9,019 bases of DNA from Dysgonamonadaceae bacterium (GCA_031256015.1 JAIRRK010000082.1:1-9019); one strand, 5' to 3'; positions 1-7,881 are shown, numbered from the stretch's first letter. Made by a program: numbers and translations. The notes: generated by a model not told the origin, from the letters alone.

Positions 1-1848
1 GGAATCGGTGAAAAGCCTAAAGATGTAGAAAAACGTATCTTGGATTTATTTAAGGAAGTAAAAACTAATTTGCCGGAAGTTATCGACAACGAAGATAAAA
101 TCACATTAGATACACAATCGTTGCTTTTCATTGTCGGCGAATTACAAAATTATTCTCTAATGCAAAGCGAACGGGATGTTATTGCCGACGCTTTTGAAAC
201 ATTTATCGGACACGCTTTGAAAGGCGGTTCGGGACAATTTTTTACGCCTCGTAATGTGGTAAAAATGATTGTTGATATTTTGCAACCAACCGAAAATGAC
301 AAAATCATTGATCCTGCTTGTGGAAGTGGCGGATTTTTAATTGAATCCTTAAAATTCGTTTGGGACAAAATCAACCAAAAGTATCTGGCTTTGGGTTGGA
401 ATGATGTAGAAATCAGCAAAAAGAAAATTGAAGTTGCAACCAAAAATTTCAGAGGCATTGACAAAGATTATTTTTTGAGCAAAGTTGCTAAAGCGTATAT
501 GAATTTAGTCGGTGACGGCACAACAGGAATTTTCTGCGAAGACAGTTTGGAAAATCCGAAAAATTGGCGTTCCGAAACAAAGTCAAAAGTAGAATTGGGA
601 ACTTTTGATGCCGTACTTACAAATCCTCCTTTTGGCGACAAAATTAAAGTCAAGGGCCAAGACAAATTAAAACAGTTTGAACTTGCATACAATTGGGCTA
701 TCAAAAATAACGAATATGTAAAAGGTAAATTAAAAGACGAGCAACCGCCGCAAATTCTGTTTATTGAAAAATGTTTGCAACTGCTGAAAGACGGTGGCAG
801 AATGGCAATCGTTTTGCCGGAAGGGACTTTCGGCAATCCTTCCGACCGTTATATTTGGAATTTAATTACTCAAAATGCACAAATTGAGGCAATAATCAGT
901 ACGCCAACGGAAACTTTTCAACCGAATACGCACTTCAAAACAAGTGTATTGATTTTAAAAAAAGGGAAACCTGCAAGTAATAATTATTCTGTTTTTATGA
1001 GTATTCCCGCAAGTTGCGGACATAATAAAAACGGCAAAGAAATATATAAAATCAACAAAGACGGTTCTTTTATTTTTGATAGTGAAGGAAATAAAATGGT
1101 TGATGACGAAATTTCATTGGTTGCAGAGCAATACCAATTTTATTTACAAAATAAACTCGAAAAAAAATCTCATTTAGGTTTTGTTGTTAATTATTCGCAG
1201 ATAAAAAATTGGATTTTTATTCCCGATTATTACGATCCGGAATTACAACAGGAAATTATCGAACTTGAAAATTCAAGCGATTATGAAATAAAAACTGTCA
1301 AACAGTTAGTTGATGAGAAAATATTGAAAATAAGACGAGGTAATGAAATCGGGTCGCAGTTTTACGGCAAAGGTGATATCCCATTCATTCGCACAAGCGA
1401 TATTGTCAATTGGGAGTTGAAAATAGACCCGATAAAATGCGTTCCGGAAGAAATTTACGAACAATACAAAACGCAACAAGATGTAAAAGAAAACGATATT
1501 TTGTTTGTTAAAGATGGAACTTTTTTGATTGGTAGAAGTGCAATCGTCACAAAACAGGAAGAAAAAATTATTATTCAAAGTCATTTACTTAAAATTCGAG
1601 TTTCCGACACAAATAAAATAAATCCGTTTTATTTACTTTATTTACTGAACACGCCGATTGTTCAAAAACAAATTGTTAAATATACATTTATTCAGGGAAC
1701 AATCTCAACTATTGGCGACAGATTTTATGAATTAGTTTTGCCTATCCATAAAGACAAAAATAAGATTAAAGAAATATCCGACGAAGTAAAACGTATCATC
1801 GATACAAAACGAACTTTAAGGGAACGGATTGAAAATCTAATCAAATGA
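1..1848 (+). CDS. Type I-like DNA N6-adenine methyltransferase (HsdM family) with a fused C-terminal target recognition domain; 5' end outside the window
   Basis: This enzyme should transfer methyl from S-adenosylmethionine to adenine N6 in a specific DNA sequence, as the modification part of a restriction-modification system. The frame is open to base 1 (the visible part starts GIGEKPKDVEKRI), so the N-terminal HsdM helical domain continues to the left; an internal TTG at 40 is not the real start. Counting from base 1, 615 residues are visible. FTPR lies at 81-84, the SAM-binding motif DPACGSGG at 104-111, and the catalytic NPPF at 208-211. From about residue 427 to the end the protein resembles one target recognition domain of an HsdS subunit followed by a helical spacer (IPFIRTSDI, DILFVKDGT, QSHLLKIRV, then TISTIGDR). 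A methylase and a half-specificity subunit are therefore one polypeptide. Whether a nuclease is fused at the N-terminus, as in type IIG enzymes, or encoded upstream cannot be seen. The family call is firm; the system type is open. Confidence 0.9.
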   Translation, partial: GIGEKPKDVEKRILDLFKEVKTNLPEVIDNEDKITLDTQSLLFIVGELQNYSLMQSERDVIADAFETFIGHALKGGSGQFFTPRNVVKMIVDILQPTENDKIIDPACGSGGFLIESLKFVWDKINQKYLALGWNDVEISKKKIEVATKNFRGIDKDYFLSKVAKAYMNLVGDGTTGIFCEDSLENPKNWRSETKSKVELGTFDAVLTNPPFGDKIKVKGQDKLKQFELAYNWAIKNNEYVKGKLKDEQPPQILFIEKCLQLLKDGGRMAIVLPEGTFGNPSDRYIWNLITQNAQIEAIISTPTETFQPNTHFKTSVLILKKGKPASNNYSVFMSIPASCGHNKNGKEIYKINKDGSFIFDSEGNKMVDDEISLVAEQYQFYLQNKLEKKSHLGFVVNYSQIKNWIFIPDYYDPELQQEIIELENSSDYEIKTVKQLVDEKILKIRRGNEIGSQFYGKGDIPFIRTSDIVNWELKIDPIKCVPEEIYEQYKTQQDVKENDILFVKDGTFLIGRSAIVTKQEEKIIIQSHLLKIRVSDTNKINPFYLLYLLNTPIVQKQIVKYTFIQGTISTIGDRFYELVLPIHKDKNKIKEISDEVKRIIDTKRTLRERIENLIK

Positions 1849-1885
1849 AACAATCCTGACAAACTCAAAGGAATGGGGACACAAA

Positions 1886-1911
1886 GCCATTTTGTCGTAT
1901 CGGACAAAGGC
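1886..1911. other. Imperfect inverted repeat after the methylase gene (weak terminator or operator)
   Basis: TTTGTC at 1891-1896 and GACAAA at 1903-1908 form a perfect 6-bp inverted repeat with a 6-nt loop. GCC at 1886-1888 and GGC at 1909-1911 extend it to 9 bp across a 2-nt bulge (AT, 1889-1890). It starts 38 nt after the methylase stop. No clean T-run follows on the plus strand, only the T-rich stretch at 1916-1932, so termination is weakly supported. Because it covers the spacer of the promoter candidate at 1891-1921, an operator role is equally possible. Confidence 0.35.
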
Positions 1912-1921
1912 ATAATATTTG
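1891..1921 (+). promoter_or_regulatory. Possible Bacteroidota-type promoter for the TPR-mltF-ogt operon
   Basis: TTTG at 1891-1894 lies 19 nt before AATATTTG at 1914-1921. The latter matches the Bacteroidota -7 element TAnnTTTG except at its first base. Transcription would start near 1926, leaving a leader of about 55 nt before the ATG at 1983. Support is limited to consensus and position; the inverted repeat at 1886-1911 overlaps it. Confidence 0.4.
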
Positions 1922-1982
1922 ATTCTTTATTCTATATTAAAGGTGAGGGCTGAATTTAATTTAACCCAAGAAATTACATCAC

Positions 1983-4184
1983 ATGGATACAAGACAGAAA
2001 ATAGATAGCCAATACAACCAAATAATTGCCGTTTTAGAGGATAAAAAACTAAAAAAAGTATTCGAACTCATTGCGTTATTTTTGTCTCAACTGCAAAATT
2101 GGCAGTCGCAGGAAAAATTAAATTCTTTGGAAGATACTTACAAAATTATGCTGAAGTATTTTCAAGAAGGAATACAGGATTCCGAAAGAGAAAAAGTGTA
2201 CAACAACATTATTTATTCTTTATATCAAATAACCGATTTGGCTTATTTACAGTTGAAAACTTCCAATGATAATTCTCTTTTTTATGAAAAAAGAAGACAT
2301 TATCATTATTACGTACCGGAAACAACCGAACAACTTTTTCAATCATTAGAAGATGTATACGGGAAAATTGCCTTGCTGAGTGTTTTGGAAGATGAAGAAC
2401 GAAACAATCATCTGAAAGATTTGGAGCAACAAAAAGAAGAATTTGCAAGAAAAATATTTTATTCCGTCTGGTTAAGCGATGCATGGACAGATTCAGAGAA
2501 AGAAAATTGGTCGAATCTAATCAAAAATCAGCCGGATACAACCTACTTGCCTTGCCTTATCATTTCCGGAATTACATTGAATTTACTGGAATGTTTCGAC
2601 GAAAAAAAAGCCATTGTCCTCTTCGAGGCAGCGATGAATAAACAAGAAGAAGTGAGAGTGCGTGCGCTTACCGGAATTGTTTTATTTCTCAGAAAATACA
2701 ATAATCGTTTATTTCTTTACCCTTCGATTCTGTCACTTTTAGAGCAATTAAAAGAAGATTCTAAATTTATTTATCAAATTCGACATGTGCTGCTACAGTT
2801 TATTTTAAGCAAAGAAACCGAAAAAATAACCCGAAAAATAAATGACGAACTGCTTCCTGAAATGATGAAAATGAATCCTAAATTGGGAAATCAAATTAAA
2901 ATGGACGACTTTATATCCGAAAGCGGAATTGATGAAAGAAATCCGGAATGGCAAAAAATAATCGAAGATACAGGACTTCAAGATAAGTTGCAAGAACTAA
3001 GCGAATTACAATTGGAAGGTGCCGATATTATGCACTCGTCGTTTACACATTTAAAAAACTATCCGTTTTTTGATGAGTTAAGTCATTGGTTCACTCCTTT
3101 TACCATTCCGAGCGACGCTTTCGAAAATCAGGAATTAACTCAATTTGCGAAGGTATTAATGAATTCCAAAATGTTGTGTGATTCCGATAAATATTCTTTT
3201 TATCTGAGCATTTTGCAAATGCCAGAAAATTATCGAAAAATGATGACAAGTCAGTTTTCCGCAGAAAATGAAGCCATGCAAAATATGCAAAAGGAAGAAT
3301 TAACCAATCCTACAAGAAAAATCGACCATCATACTCGTCAATACATACAGGATTTGTACCGATTTTATAAACTGCATCCGAAAAGAGCTGATTTTGAAGA
3401 TATTTTTGAAGCCAAACCCGAATTATATAAAATACCGAGTATCAACCGAATAATAAAAGATAAAGACAGTTTATTCATTATCGGAGAATATTATTTCAAT
3501 AAAAACTATTTTATGGAAGCTTCCGATATTTTCGGAATACTGCCGAAAACCGAAACCAATAATGATGTGCTTTATCAAAAAAGAGGATATTGCCTGCAAA
3601 TGATGGGCGACATCAAACAAGCACTGGAAAACTATCAAAAAGCAGAATTGTTAAATGCCAATAATTCGTGGACAATAAAAAAATTGGCTTATTGTTACCG
3701 AATACTCAAAAAACCGGAAGAAGCTTTGCATTACTACAACAAAGCCCAACAATTAAATCCGGATAATATGGCGATACAACTAAATATCGGACATTGTTAT
3801 CTCAATTTAAAAGAATATGATCAAGCCTTAAAATATTATTTTAAAGTCGAATATTTGGCTAAAAATAAAGAAAAAGCATGGCGAGCTATTAGTTGGTGCT
3901 CTTTTTTAATCGGAAAACACGAGCAAGCAATGAATTATTCCAATCAGATTTTGGCGAAAAATCCCAATTCGACCGATTATCTTAATGCCGGGCATATTCA
4001 ATTGGCTTCGGGAAACATGAAAGAAGCCATTCGACTCTATCGTGCTTCACGGGAAATAAGCAATGATTCTCATGAAGAATTTGTGAATATTTTTTCGAAT
4101 GATATTCCGGAACTTATTCAAGCGGGAAGAATAAAAGAAAAGGATATTCCTTTCATAATTGATTCTTTAATGTATGAATCGTAA
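1983..4184 (+). CDS. Large cytoplasmic tetratricopeptide-repeat protein, function unknown
   Basis: This is a 733-residue protein with no signal peptide or membrane segment, so it is probably cytoplasmic. The C-terminal part holds about six consecutive TPR units of roughly 34 residues, at about 495-526, 529-562, 563-596, 597-630, 631-664 and 665-697. They carry typical signatures such as ALENYQKAELLN, ALHYYNKAQQLNPDN and ALKYYFKVEYL. TPR arrays bind partner proteins. The N-terminal 490 residues are charged, mostly helical and not assigned to a family by eye. Around residue 224 a VRVRALTGIVLFL stretch looks HEAT-like, and around 351-373 an aromatic segment reads LKNYPFF then HWFTPF. No catalytic motif is recognised. 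The ATG at 1983 follows an A-rich leader without a Shine-Dalgarno sequence. The last 11 nt overlap the start of the transglycosylase gene, so the two are probably translationally coupled. A scaffold or regulator for cell-wall enzymes is a guess from context only. Confidence 0.85.
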   Translation: MDTRQKIDSQYNQIIAVLEDKKLKKVFELIALFLSQLQNWQSQEKLNSLEDTYKIMLKYFQEGIQDSEREKVYNNIIYSLYQITDLAYLQLKTSNDNSLFYEKRRHYHYYVPETTEQLFQSLEDVYGKIALLSVLEDEERNNHLKDLEQQKEEFARKIFYSVWLSDAWTDSEKENWSNLIKNQPDTTYLPCLIISGITLNLLECFDEKKAIVLFEAAMNKQEEVRVRALTGIVLFLRKYNNRLFLYPSILSLLEQLKEDSKFIYQIRHVLLQFILSKETEKITRKINDELLPEMMKMNPKLGNQIKMDDFISESGIDERNPEWQKIIEDTGLQDKLQELSELQLEGADIMHSSFTHLKNYPFFDELSHWFTPFTIPSDAFENQELTQFAKVLMNSKMLCDSDKYSFYLSILQMPENYRKMMTSQFSAENEAMQNMQKEELTNPTRKIDHHTRQYIQDLYRFYKLHPKRADFEDIFEAKPELYKIPSINRIIKDKDSLFIIGEYYFNKNYFMEASDIFGILPKTETNNDVLYQKRGYCLQMMGDIKQALENYQKAELLNANNSWTIKKLAYCYRILKKPEEALHYYNKAQQLNPDNMAIQLNIGHCYLNLKEYDQALKYYFKVEYLAKNKEKAWRAISWCSFLIGKHEQAMNYSNQILAKNPNSTDYLNAGHIQLASGNMKEAIRLYRASREISNDSHEEFVNIFSNDIPELIQAGRIKEKDIPFIIDSLMYES

Positions 4185-5577
4185 TTTCAATTTAATTGTT
4201 CTGTCTTCATTTATCACGCTGTTTTCTCTCTTTTCCTGTAACTCAAAAGAAAACGAAAAAACAGCAGCTGTCAATGACTTTAAAAACATTCTTAAAAAAG
4301 GAGAATTAAATATTCTTACTCTATACGGCTCCACCTCCTATTTCATATACAAAGGCGAAGCGAAAGGATATGAATATGAGTTGATTAATCAGTTTGCTCA
4401 AGATTATAATCTGAAACTGAATATTATTTTGGGAAATAATGAAACGCAATTAAGTCAAATGTTGTTGGAAGGAAAAGGCGATTTGATTGCATACAATATC
4501 CCCATATCGAACGAAGGAAAAGAAAAATTGATTTATACCGGTCGGGAAATAATCAATCATCAAGTATTGGTTCAGCGATCGGATATAAAAGAAAATATAT
4601 TGAAAGATGTTACAGAACTAATAGGAAAAGAAATTACGGTAATCAATAACAGCAAATACCACAAACGTTTAATTAATTTAAATAATGAATTAGGAGGCGG
4701 AATCCCTATTAAAACAATCGATAAAGATTCCGTAACCGTTGAAGATTTAATTGAAATGGTTTCCGGAGGAGAAATCGACTATACGGTCAGTGAAGGTGAT
4801 TTGGCAAAATTGAATAAAACTTATTTTCATAATCTCCATATCTCTTTGAAAATAAGTCATCCGCAAAGATCTTCTTGGGCTGTCAGAAAAACATCTCCGG
4901 AGTTGGCTCTTGTCATTAATCAATGGATGCAGAAAAGTCAAAAAACAACTATATATCGATCAATTACAAAGCGATATTTTGAGATGAGTAAATTACCGGG
5001 AGATGAGCCTGCTCCGGTACTGAACTCCGATCAAATCTCACTTTTCGATAATTACTTCAAAATATACGCGAAAAAAATTAATTGGGATTGGCGTTTATTG
5101 GCCTCTATAGCTTATCAGGAATCGAAATTCCATACGGATAGAGTTTCTTGGGCGGGAGCAATCGGATTAATGGGAATCATGCCCGGAACGGCCGAAGCTT
5201 TGGGATTCTCAAGAAACGAAATGATATTTCCCGAAGAAAGTATTCAAGCGGCAACTCAGCTTATCAAACGATTAAATAAATCTTTTTCTCGCATAGAGGA
5301 TGAATTGGAACGAATCAAATTTATTTTGGCAGCTTACAATGCCGGAAGCGGACATATTTACGATGCTCAGACTTTGGCTGAAAAATACGGAAAAAATCCC
5401 TTGCTTTGGATTGATGTGGAAGAATACCTCAAACTGAAACATCTTCCCGAATATTATGAAGATCCGGCCGTTAAACAAGGTTATTTCAAAAGTCGCGAAA
5501 CAGTCAGTTATGTACAAAATGTGTTGGAACGTTGGGAATATTACAAAGAGAAAGTGAAAAATGAAACCATACAATAA
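4174..5577 (+). CDS. mltF: MltF-like membrane-bound lytic murein transglycosylase (lipoprotein)
   Basis: The product should cleave the MurNAc-GlcNAc glycosidic bond of peptidoglycan, forming 1,6-anhydroMurNAc, while anchored to an envelope membrane by lipid. Residues 1-21 form a lipoprotein signal peptide ending in LFS before Cys22. The following SKENE is charged, possibly serving as a surface-export signal of the kind known in Bacteroidota (inference). Residues about 43-265 form a periplasmic binding domain of the SBP_bac_3 type, the regulatory module in MltF. A short linker leads to the SLT lysozyme-like domain at about 290-430, with putative catalytic Glu316 in QESKF, then GLMGIMPGTA and AAYNAGSGHI. 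Domain order matches E. coli MltF, and 467 residues is somewhat shorter than that protein. GLMG replaces the GLMQ common in other SLT enzymes. The ATG lies inside the end of the TPR gene (11-nt overlap), and ogt follows after 18 nt. Substrate preference and what the binding domain senses are unknown. Confidence 0.92.
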   Translation: MNRNFNLIVLSSFITLFSLFSCNSKENEKTAAVNDFKNILKKGELNILTLYGSTSYFIYKGEAKGYEYELINQFAQDYNLKLNIILGNNETQLSQMLLEGKGDLIAYNIPISNEGKEKLIYTGREIINHQVLVQRSDIKENILKDVTELIGKEITVINNSKYHKRLINLNNELGGGIPIKTIDKDSVTVEDLIEMVSGGEIDYTVSEGDLAKLNKTYFHNLHISLKISHPQRSSWAVRKTSPELALVINQWMQKSQKTTIYRSITKRYFEMSKLPGDEPAPVLNSDQISLFDNYFKIYAKKINWDWRLLASIAYQESKFHTDRVSWAGAIGLMGIMPGTAEALGFSRNEMIFPEESIQAATQLIKRLNKSFSRIEDELERIKFILAAYNAGSGHIYDAQTLAEKYGKNPLLWIDVEEYLKLKHLPEYYEDPAVKQGYFKSRETVSYVQNVLERWEYYKEKVKNETIQ

Positions 5578-5595
5578 TTTAAATCTTAAACACTT

Positions 5596-6054
5596 ATGCA
5601 TATTCATCACTATCACTCTCCTATCGGAATGATTGAAATAAAGGCAAACGATGATGCTTTGTTGGAATTGAATCTGATTAAAGAAAATGAAAATCTTTCA
5701 TCCGATAACTCGATTATTCAAAGCGCATGTTTTCAATTAAGTGAATATTTTGAAGGGAAACGTAAGAACTTTAATCTCCCGTTAAGTTTGGAAGGAACCG
5801 AGTTTCAAAAAAAAGTCTGGAAAGAACTGCAAAACATTCCTTACGGAAAAACTATCAGTTACGCTGATTTAGCTCGCAGAATCGGTCATCCGAAAGCTTA
5901 CAGAGCCGTTGGTTCGGCCAACGGAAAAAATCCGATTGCAATCATTATTCCCTGCCACCGAGTAATCACTTCGGACGGAAATCCGGGAGGCTATGCTTAC
6001 GGATTAAAAATCAAAAAATATCTATTGGATTTGGAAAACAAACAACTTATTTAA
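5596..6054 (+). CDS. ogt: Methylated-DNA--protein-cysteine S-methyltransferase
   Basis: This suicide repair protein moves the alkyl group from O6-alkylguanine (and O4-alkylthymine) in DNA onto its own cysteine. It has 152 residues, close to the usual size for stand-alone enzymes and lacking the Ada regulatory domain. An N-terminal ribonuclease-like domain covers about 1-65. The C-terminal methyltransferase domain has a helix-turn-helix (PYGKTISYADLARRIG), the arginine-finger segment RAVGSANGKNP, the acceptor Cys120 in PCHRV, and the GGYAYG...KKYLL substrate pocket. All key residues are present, so it should be active. The ATG lies 18 nt after the transglycosylase stop with no room for a separate promoter, so it is probably third in that operon. 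An alkylation-repair gene behind two envelope-type genes is an odd pairing and may reflect simple cotranscription. The Ada-type name is possible for the family, but this length fits Ogt. Confidence 0.93.
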   Translation: MHIHHYHSPIGMIEIKANDDALLELNLIKENENLSSDNSIIQSACFQLSEYFEGKRKNFNLPLSLEGTEFQKKVWKELQNIPYGKTISYADLARRIGHPKAYRAVGSANGKNPIAIIIPCHRVITSDGNPGGYAYGLKIKKYLLDLENKQLI

Positions 6055-6057
6055 GTT
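6044..6057. other. Short palindrome spanning the ogt stop in the convergent junction
   Basis: AACTTA at 6044-6049 and TAAGTT at 6052-6057 form a perfect 6-bp inverted repeat around TT, including the ogt stop codon and the last base of the rimM stop codon. It is AT-rich and lacks a T-tract, so it is at best a weak bidirectional terminator. It is the only symmetric element I see where ogt and rimM meet. Confidence 0.25.
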
Positions 6058-6578
6058 CAAATTTCGAGTAAACCGTCAAGAAGTTGCATGGAGAGCGTTT
6101 TTCGATTGTCGTCTATTCGCAATATAAAATCCTGCACCGCCGGAAGCAATACACTGTTTCCTTCCCTTTCAACAACAAAAAGAACATTGATGGTGGTATC
6201 ATCCACATCCGTAATCTTTCCTATCTTGTTATTGTTTTCATCGAAAACAGTGAACCCGATAAAATAATTCCAAGCCCGAAAATTCTTTTCCGGGATTTTA
6301 ACGCATTTCTTGGGATAAAAAACCTCTTTATTCGTCAATTGGCGAGCCTTTTTATCCGAATCGACATTTTTCAGCTGTATCAACGCGGAAGAGTCGGATG
6401 TAAATCTGATTTCTTCCAAAAGGAAAGGGACACAAATGCCTTCTAACTCAACAATAAGAAAAGAGCTGTTTTCATCTTCCGAAAAAGAATCGTCTGTGAA
6501 AGAAAACGATATTTCCCCTTTTATTCCGTGAGGTTTATTCAGTTTTCCTATCTTTAGCAATTCTTCTTTCTTAATCAT
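6057..6578 (-). CDS. rimM: Ribosome maturation factor RimM
   Basis: RimM binds ribosomal protein uS19 and assists folding of the 16S rRNA 3' domain during 30S assembly. The 173-residue length is normal. The N-terminal beta-barrel domain begins with GKLNKPHGIKGEISF, the family's characteristic GxxxxxHGIKGE motif. A PRC-barrel domain occupies about 105-173, with YFIGFTVFDENNNKIGKITDV, LLPAVQDFI and a closing LLDGLLEI. Its ATG overlaps the murA stop in an ATGA arrangement (4 nt shared), so translation is probably coupled. It is the last gene of the minus-strand operon. In many other bacteria rimM sits with rpsP and trmD; placement after murA fits Bacteroidota as I know it. Confidence 0.93.
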   Translation of the reverse strand: MIKKEELLKIGKLNKPHGIKGEISFSFTDDSFSEDENSSFLIVELEGICVPFLLEEIRFTSDSSALIQLKNVDSDKKARQLTNKEVFYPKKCVKIPEKNFRAWNYFIGFTVFDENNNKIGKITDVDDTTINVLFVVEREGNSVLLPAVQDFILRIDDNRKTLSMQLLDGLLEI

Positions 6579-7879
6579 ATTCGAGTAATTCGGGCACCAA
6601 GCAAGTTTAAACGTTTATCGATTTCCTGATATCCCCTGTCGATTTGGTCAATATTATGAATACGACTGGTTCCCTGTGCGCTCATTGCAGCAATTAGCAG
6701 GGCGATTCCGGCCCGAATATCGGGCGAAACCATATTGGCCGCTCTCAGGCGATATCTCTTTCCCGACCCGATTACAGTTGCTCTGTGCGGGTCGCACAAA
6801 ATAATCTGAGCTCCCATATCAATCAATTTGTCGACAAAAAACAAACGACTCTCGAACATTTTCTGATGAATCAATACGCTTCCGTGCGCTTGAGTCGCAA
6901 CAACCAGCATCACGCTTAGCAAGTCGGGCGTCAATCCCGGCCAGGGAGCATCGGCAATGGTCATAATCGAACCATCGATGAACGTGTCGATGGTGTACGA
7001 TTCCTGCTCCGGAACAACAATGTCCTCTTTGTCTTGATTGACAATGATTCCGAGTTTGCGAAAAGCATCGGGAATGATACCCAAATCGTTGTGCGAAACA
7101 TTTTTTATCCTGATACCGGAAGCTGTCATTGCCGCCATTCCGATGAAACTGCCGACCTCAATCATGTCGGGCAGAATGGTGTGTTCACAAGCATGCAATT
7201 CCTCTACACCGTGAATGGACAGAAGATTAGAAGCCAATCCGTTTATTTTGGCTCCCATTGAAACCAACATTTTGGTCAACTGTTGCAAGTAAGGTTCACA
7301 AGCAGCATTGTAGATAGTTGTTTTCCCTTTGGCCAAGACAGCTGCCATTAAGATATTCGCCGTTCCTGTTACCGAAGCTTCATCGAGCAACATATAATCG
7401 CCTTTCAATCCGTCGGATTTCACTTCATAAACCTGTCTTGTTTGGTCGTAATCGAATTGGGCACCTAATTTTTGAATCCCTATGAAATGAGTATCCAACC
7501 GGCGGCGACCGATTTTATCTCCTCCCGGTTTGGGAATCAATGCGTAGCCGAAACGAGCGACCAAAGGACCGACAAGCATGACCGAACCTCTTAAGGAAGC
7601 ACTTCGTTTCAGGAAGTCTTCGCTTTGAAGATAATCCAAATCAATGTCATCAGCCTGAAAAGTGTACGTTCCGGGAAAAGGATGATCGACTTTCACTCCC
7701 ATTTCCTGTAACAAAACAATCAGATTATTCACATCCAAAATATCCGGGATGTTGTGGATAGTCACTTTTTCGGGCGTTAACAAAGTGGCGCAAATTACTT
7801 GCAAAGCTTCATTTTTCGCTCCTTGAGGAGTTATTTCTCCCGATAATGGATGCCCTCCTTCAATAACAAATGATGCCAT
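6575..7879 (-). CDS. murA: UDP-N-acetylglucosamine 1-carboxyvinyltransferase
   Basis: MurA adds enolpyruvate from phosphoenolpyruvate to UDP-GlcNAc, the first committed step of peptidoglycan synthesis, in the cytoplasm. The 434 residues form the usual two-lobed EPSP-synthase-like fold. Lys22-Asn23 (GAKNEAL) match the E. coli catalytic pair, and Asp319 (LTPDLL) corresponds to E. coli Asp305. In the mobile loop, PGGDKIGRRRLD at about 118-129 places Asp121 where E. coli has Cys115, the residue alkylated by fosfomycin. The codon at 7517-7519 reads GAT on the minus strand, so this is not an alignment slip. Enzymes with Asp here are active but fosfomycin-insensitive in mycobacteria, chlamydiae and Borrelia. 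murA lies 53 nt after the DUF4290 gene and overlaps rimM by 4 nt, consistent with one transcript. Its codons look more GC-rich than those of the plus-strand genes, as for a conserved housekeeping gene. Confidence 0.97.
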   Translation of the reverse strand: MASFVIEGGHPLSGEITPQGAKNEALQVICATLLTPEKVTIHNIPDILDVNNLIVLLQEMGVKVDHPFPGTYTFQADDIDLDYLQSEDFLKRSASLRGSVMLVGPLVARFGYALIPKPGGDKIGRRRLDTHFIGIQKLGAQFDYDQTRQVYEVKSDGLKGDYMLLDEASVTGTANILMAAVLAKGKTTIYNAACEPYLQQLTKMLVSMGAKINGLASNLLSIHGVEELHACEHTILPDMIEVGSFIGMAAMTASGIRIKNVSHNDLGIIPDAFRKLGIIVNQDKEDIVVPEQESYTIDTFIDGSIMTIADAPWPGLTPDLLSVMLVVATQAHGSVLIHQKMFESRLFFVDKLIDMGAQIILCDPHRATVIGSGKRYRLRAANMVSPDIRAGIALLIAAMSAQGTSRIHNIDQIDRGYQEIDKRLNLLGARITRI

Positions 7880-7881
7880 GT

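Noticed and set aside
40..42. TTG as the true start of the methylase gene
   Set aside because: The frame continues open to base 1 with sequence that fits the HsdM N-terminal domain, so the gene starts outside the window.
150..836. Minus-strand open frames of 104 and 122 codons inside the methylase gene
   Set aside because: They are antisense to strongly conserved methylase motifs and show no recognisable protein features.
6084..6446. Plus-strand 120-codon open frame opposite rimM
   Set aside because: It is antisense to the conserved RimM coding sequence, and the predicted peptide has no family signature.
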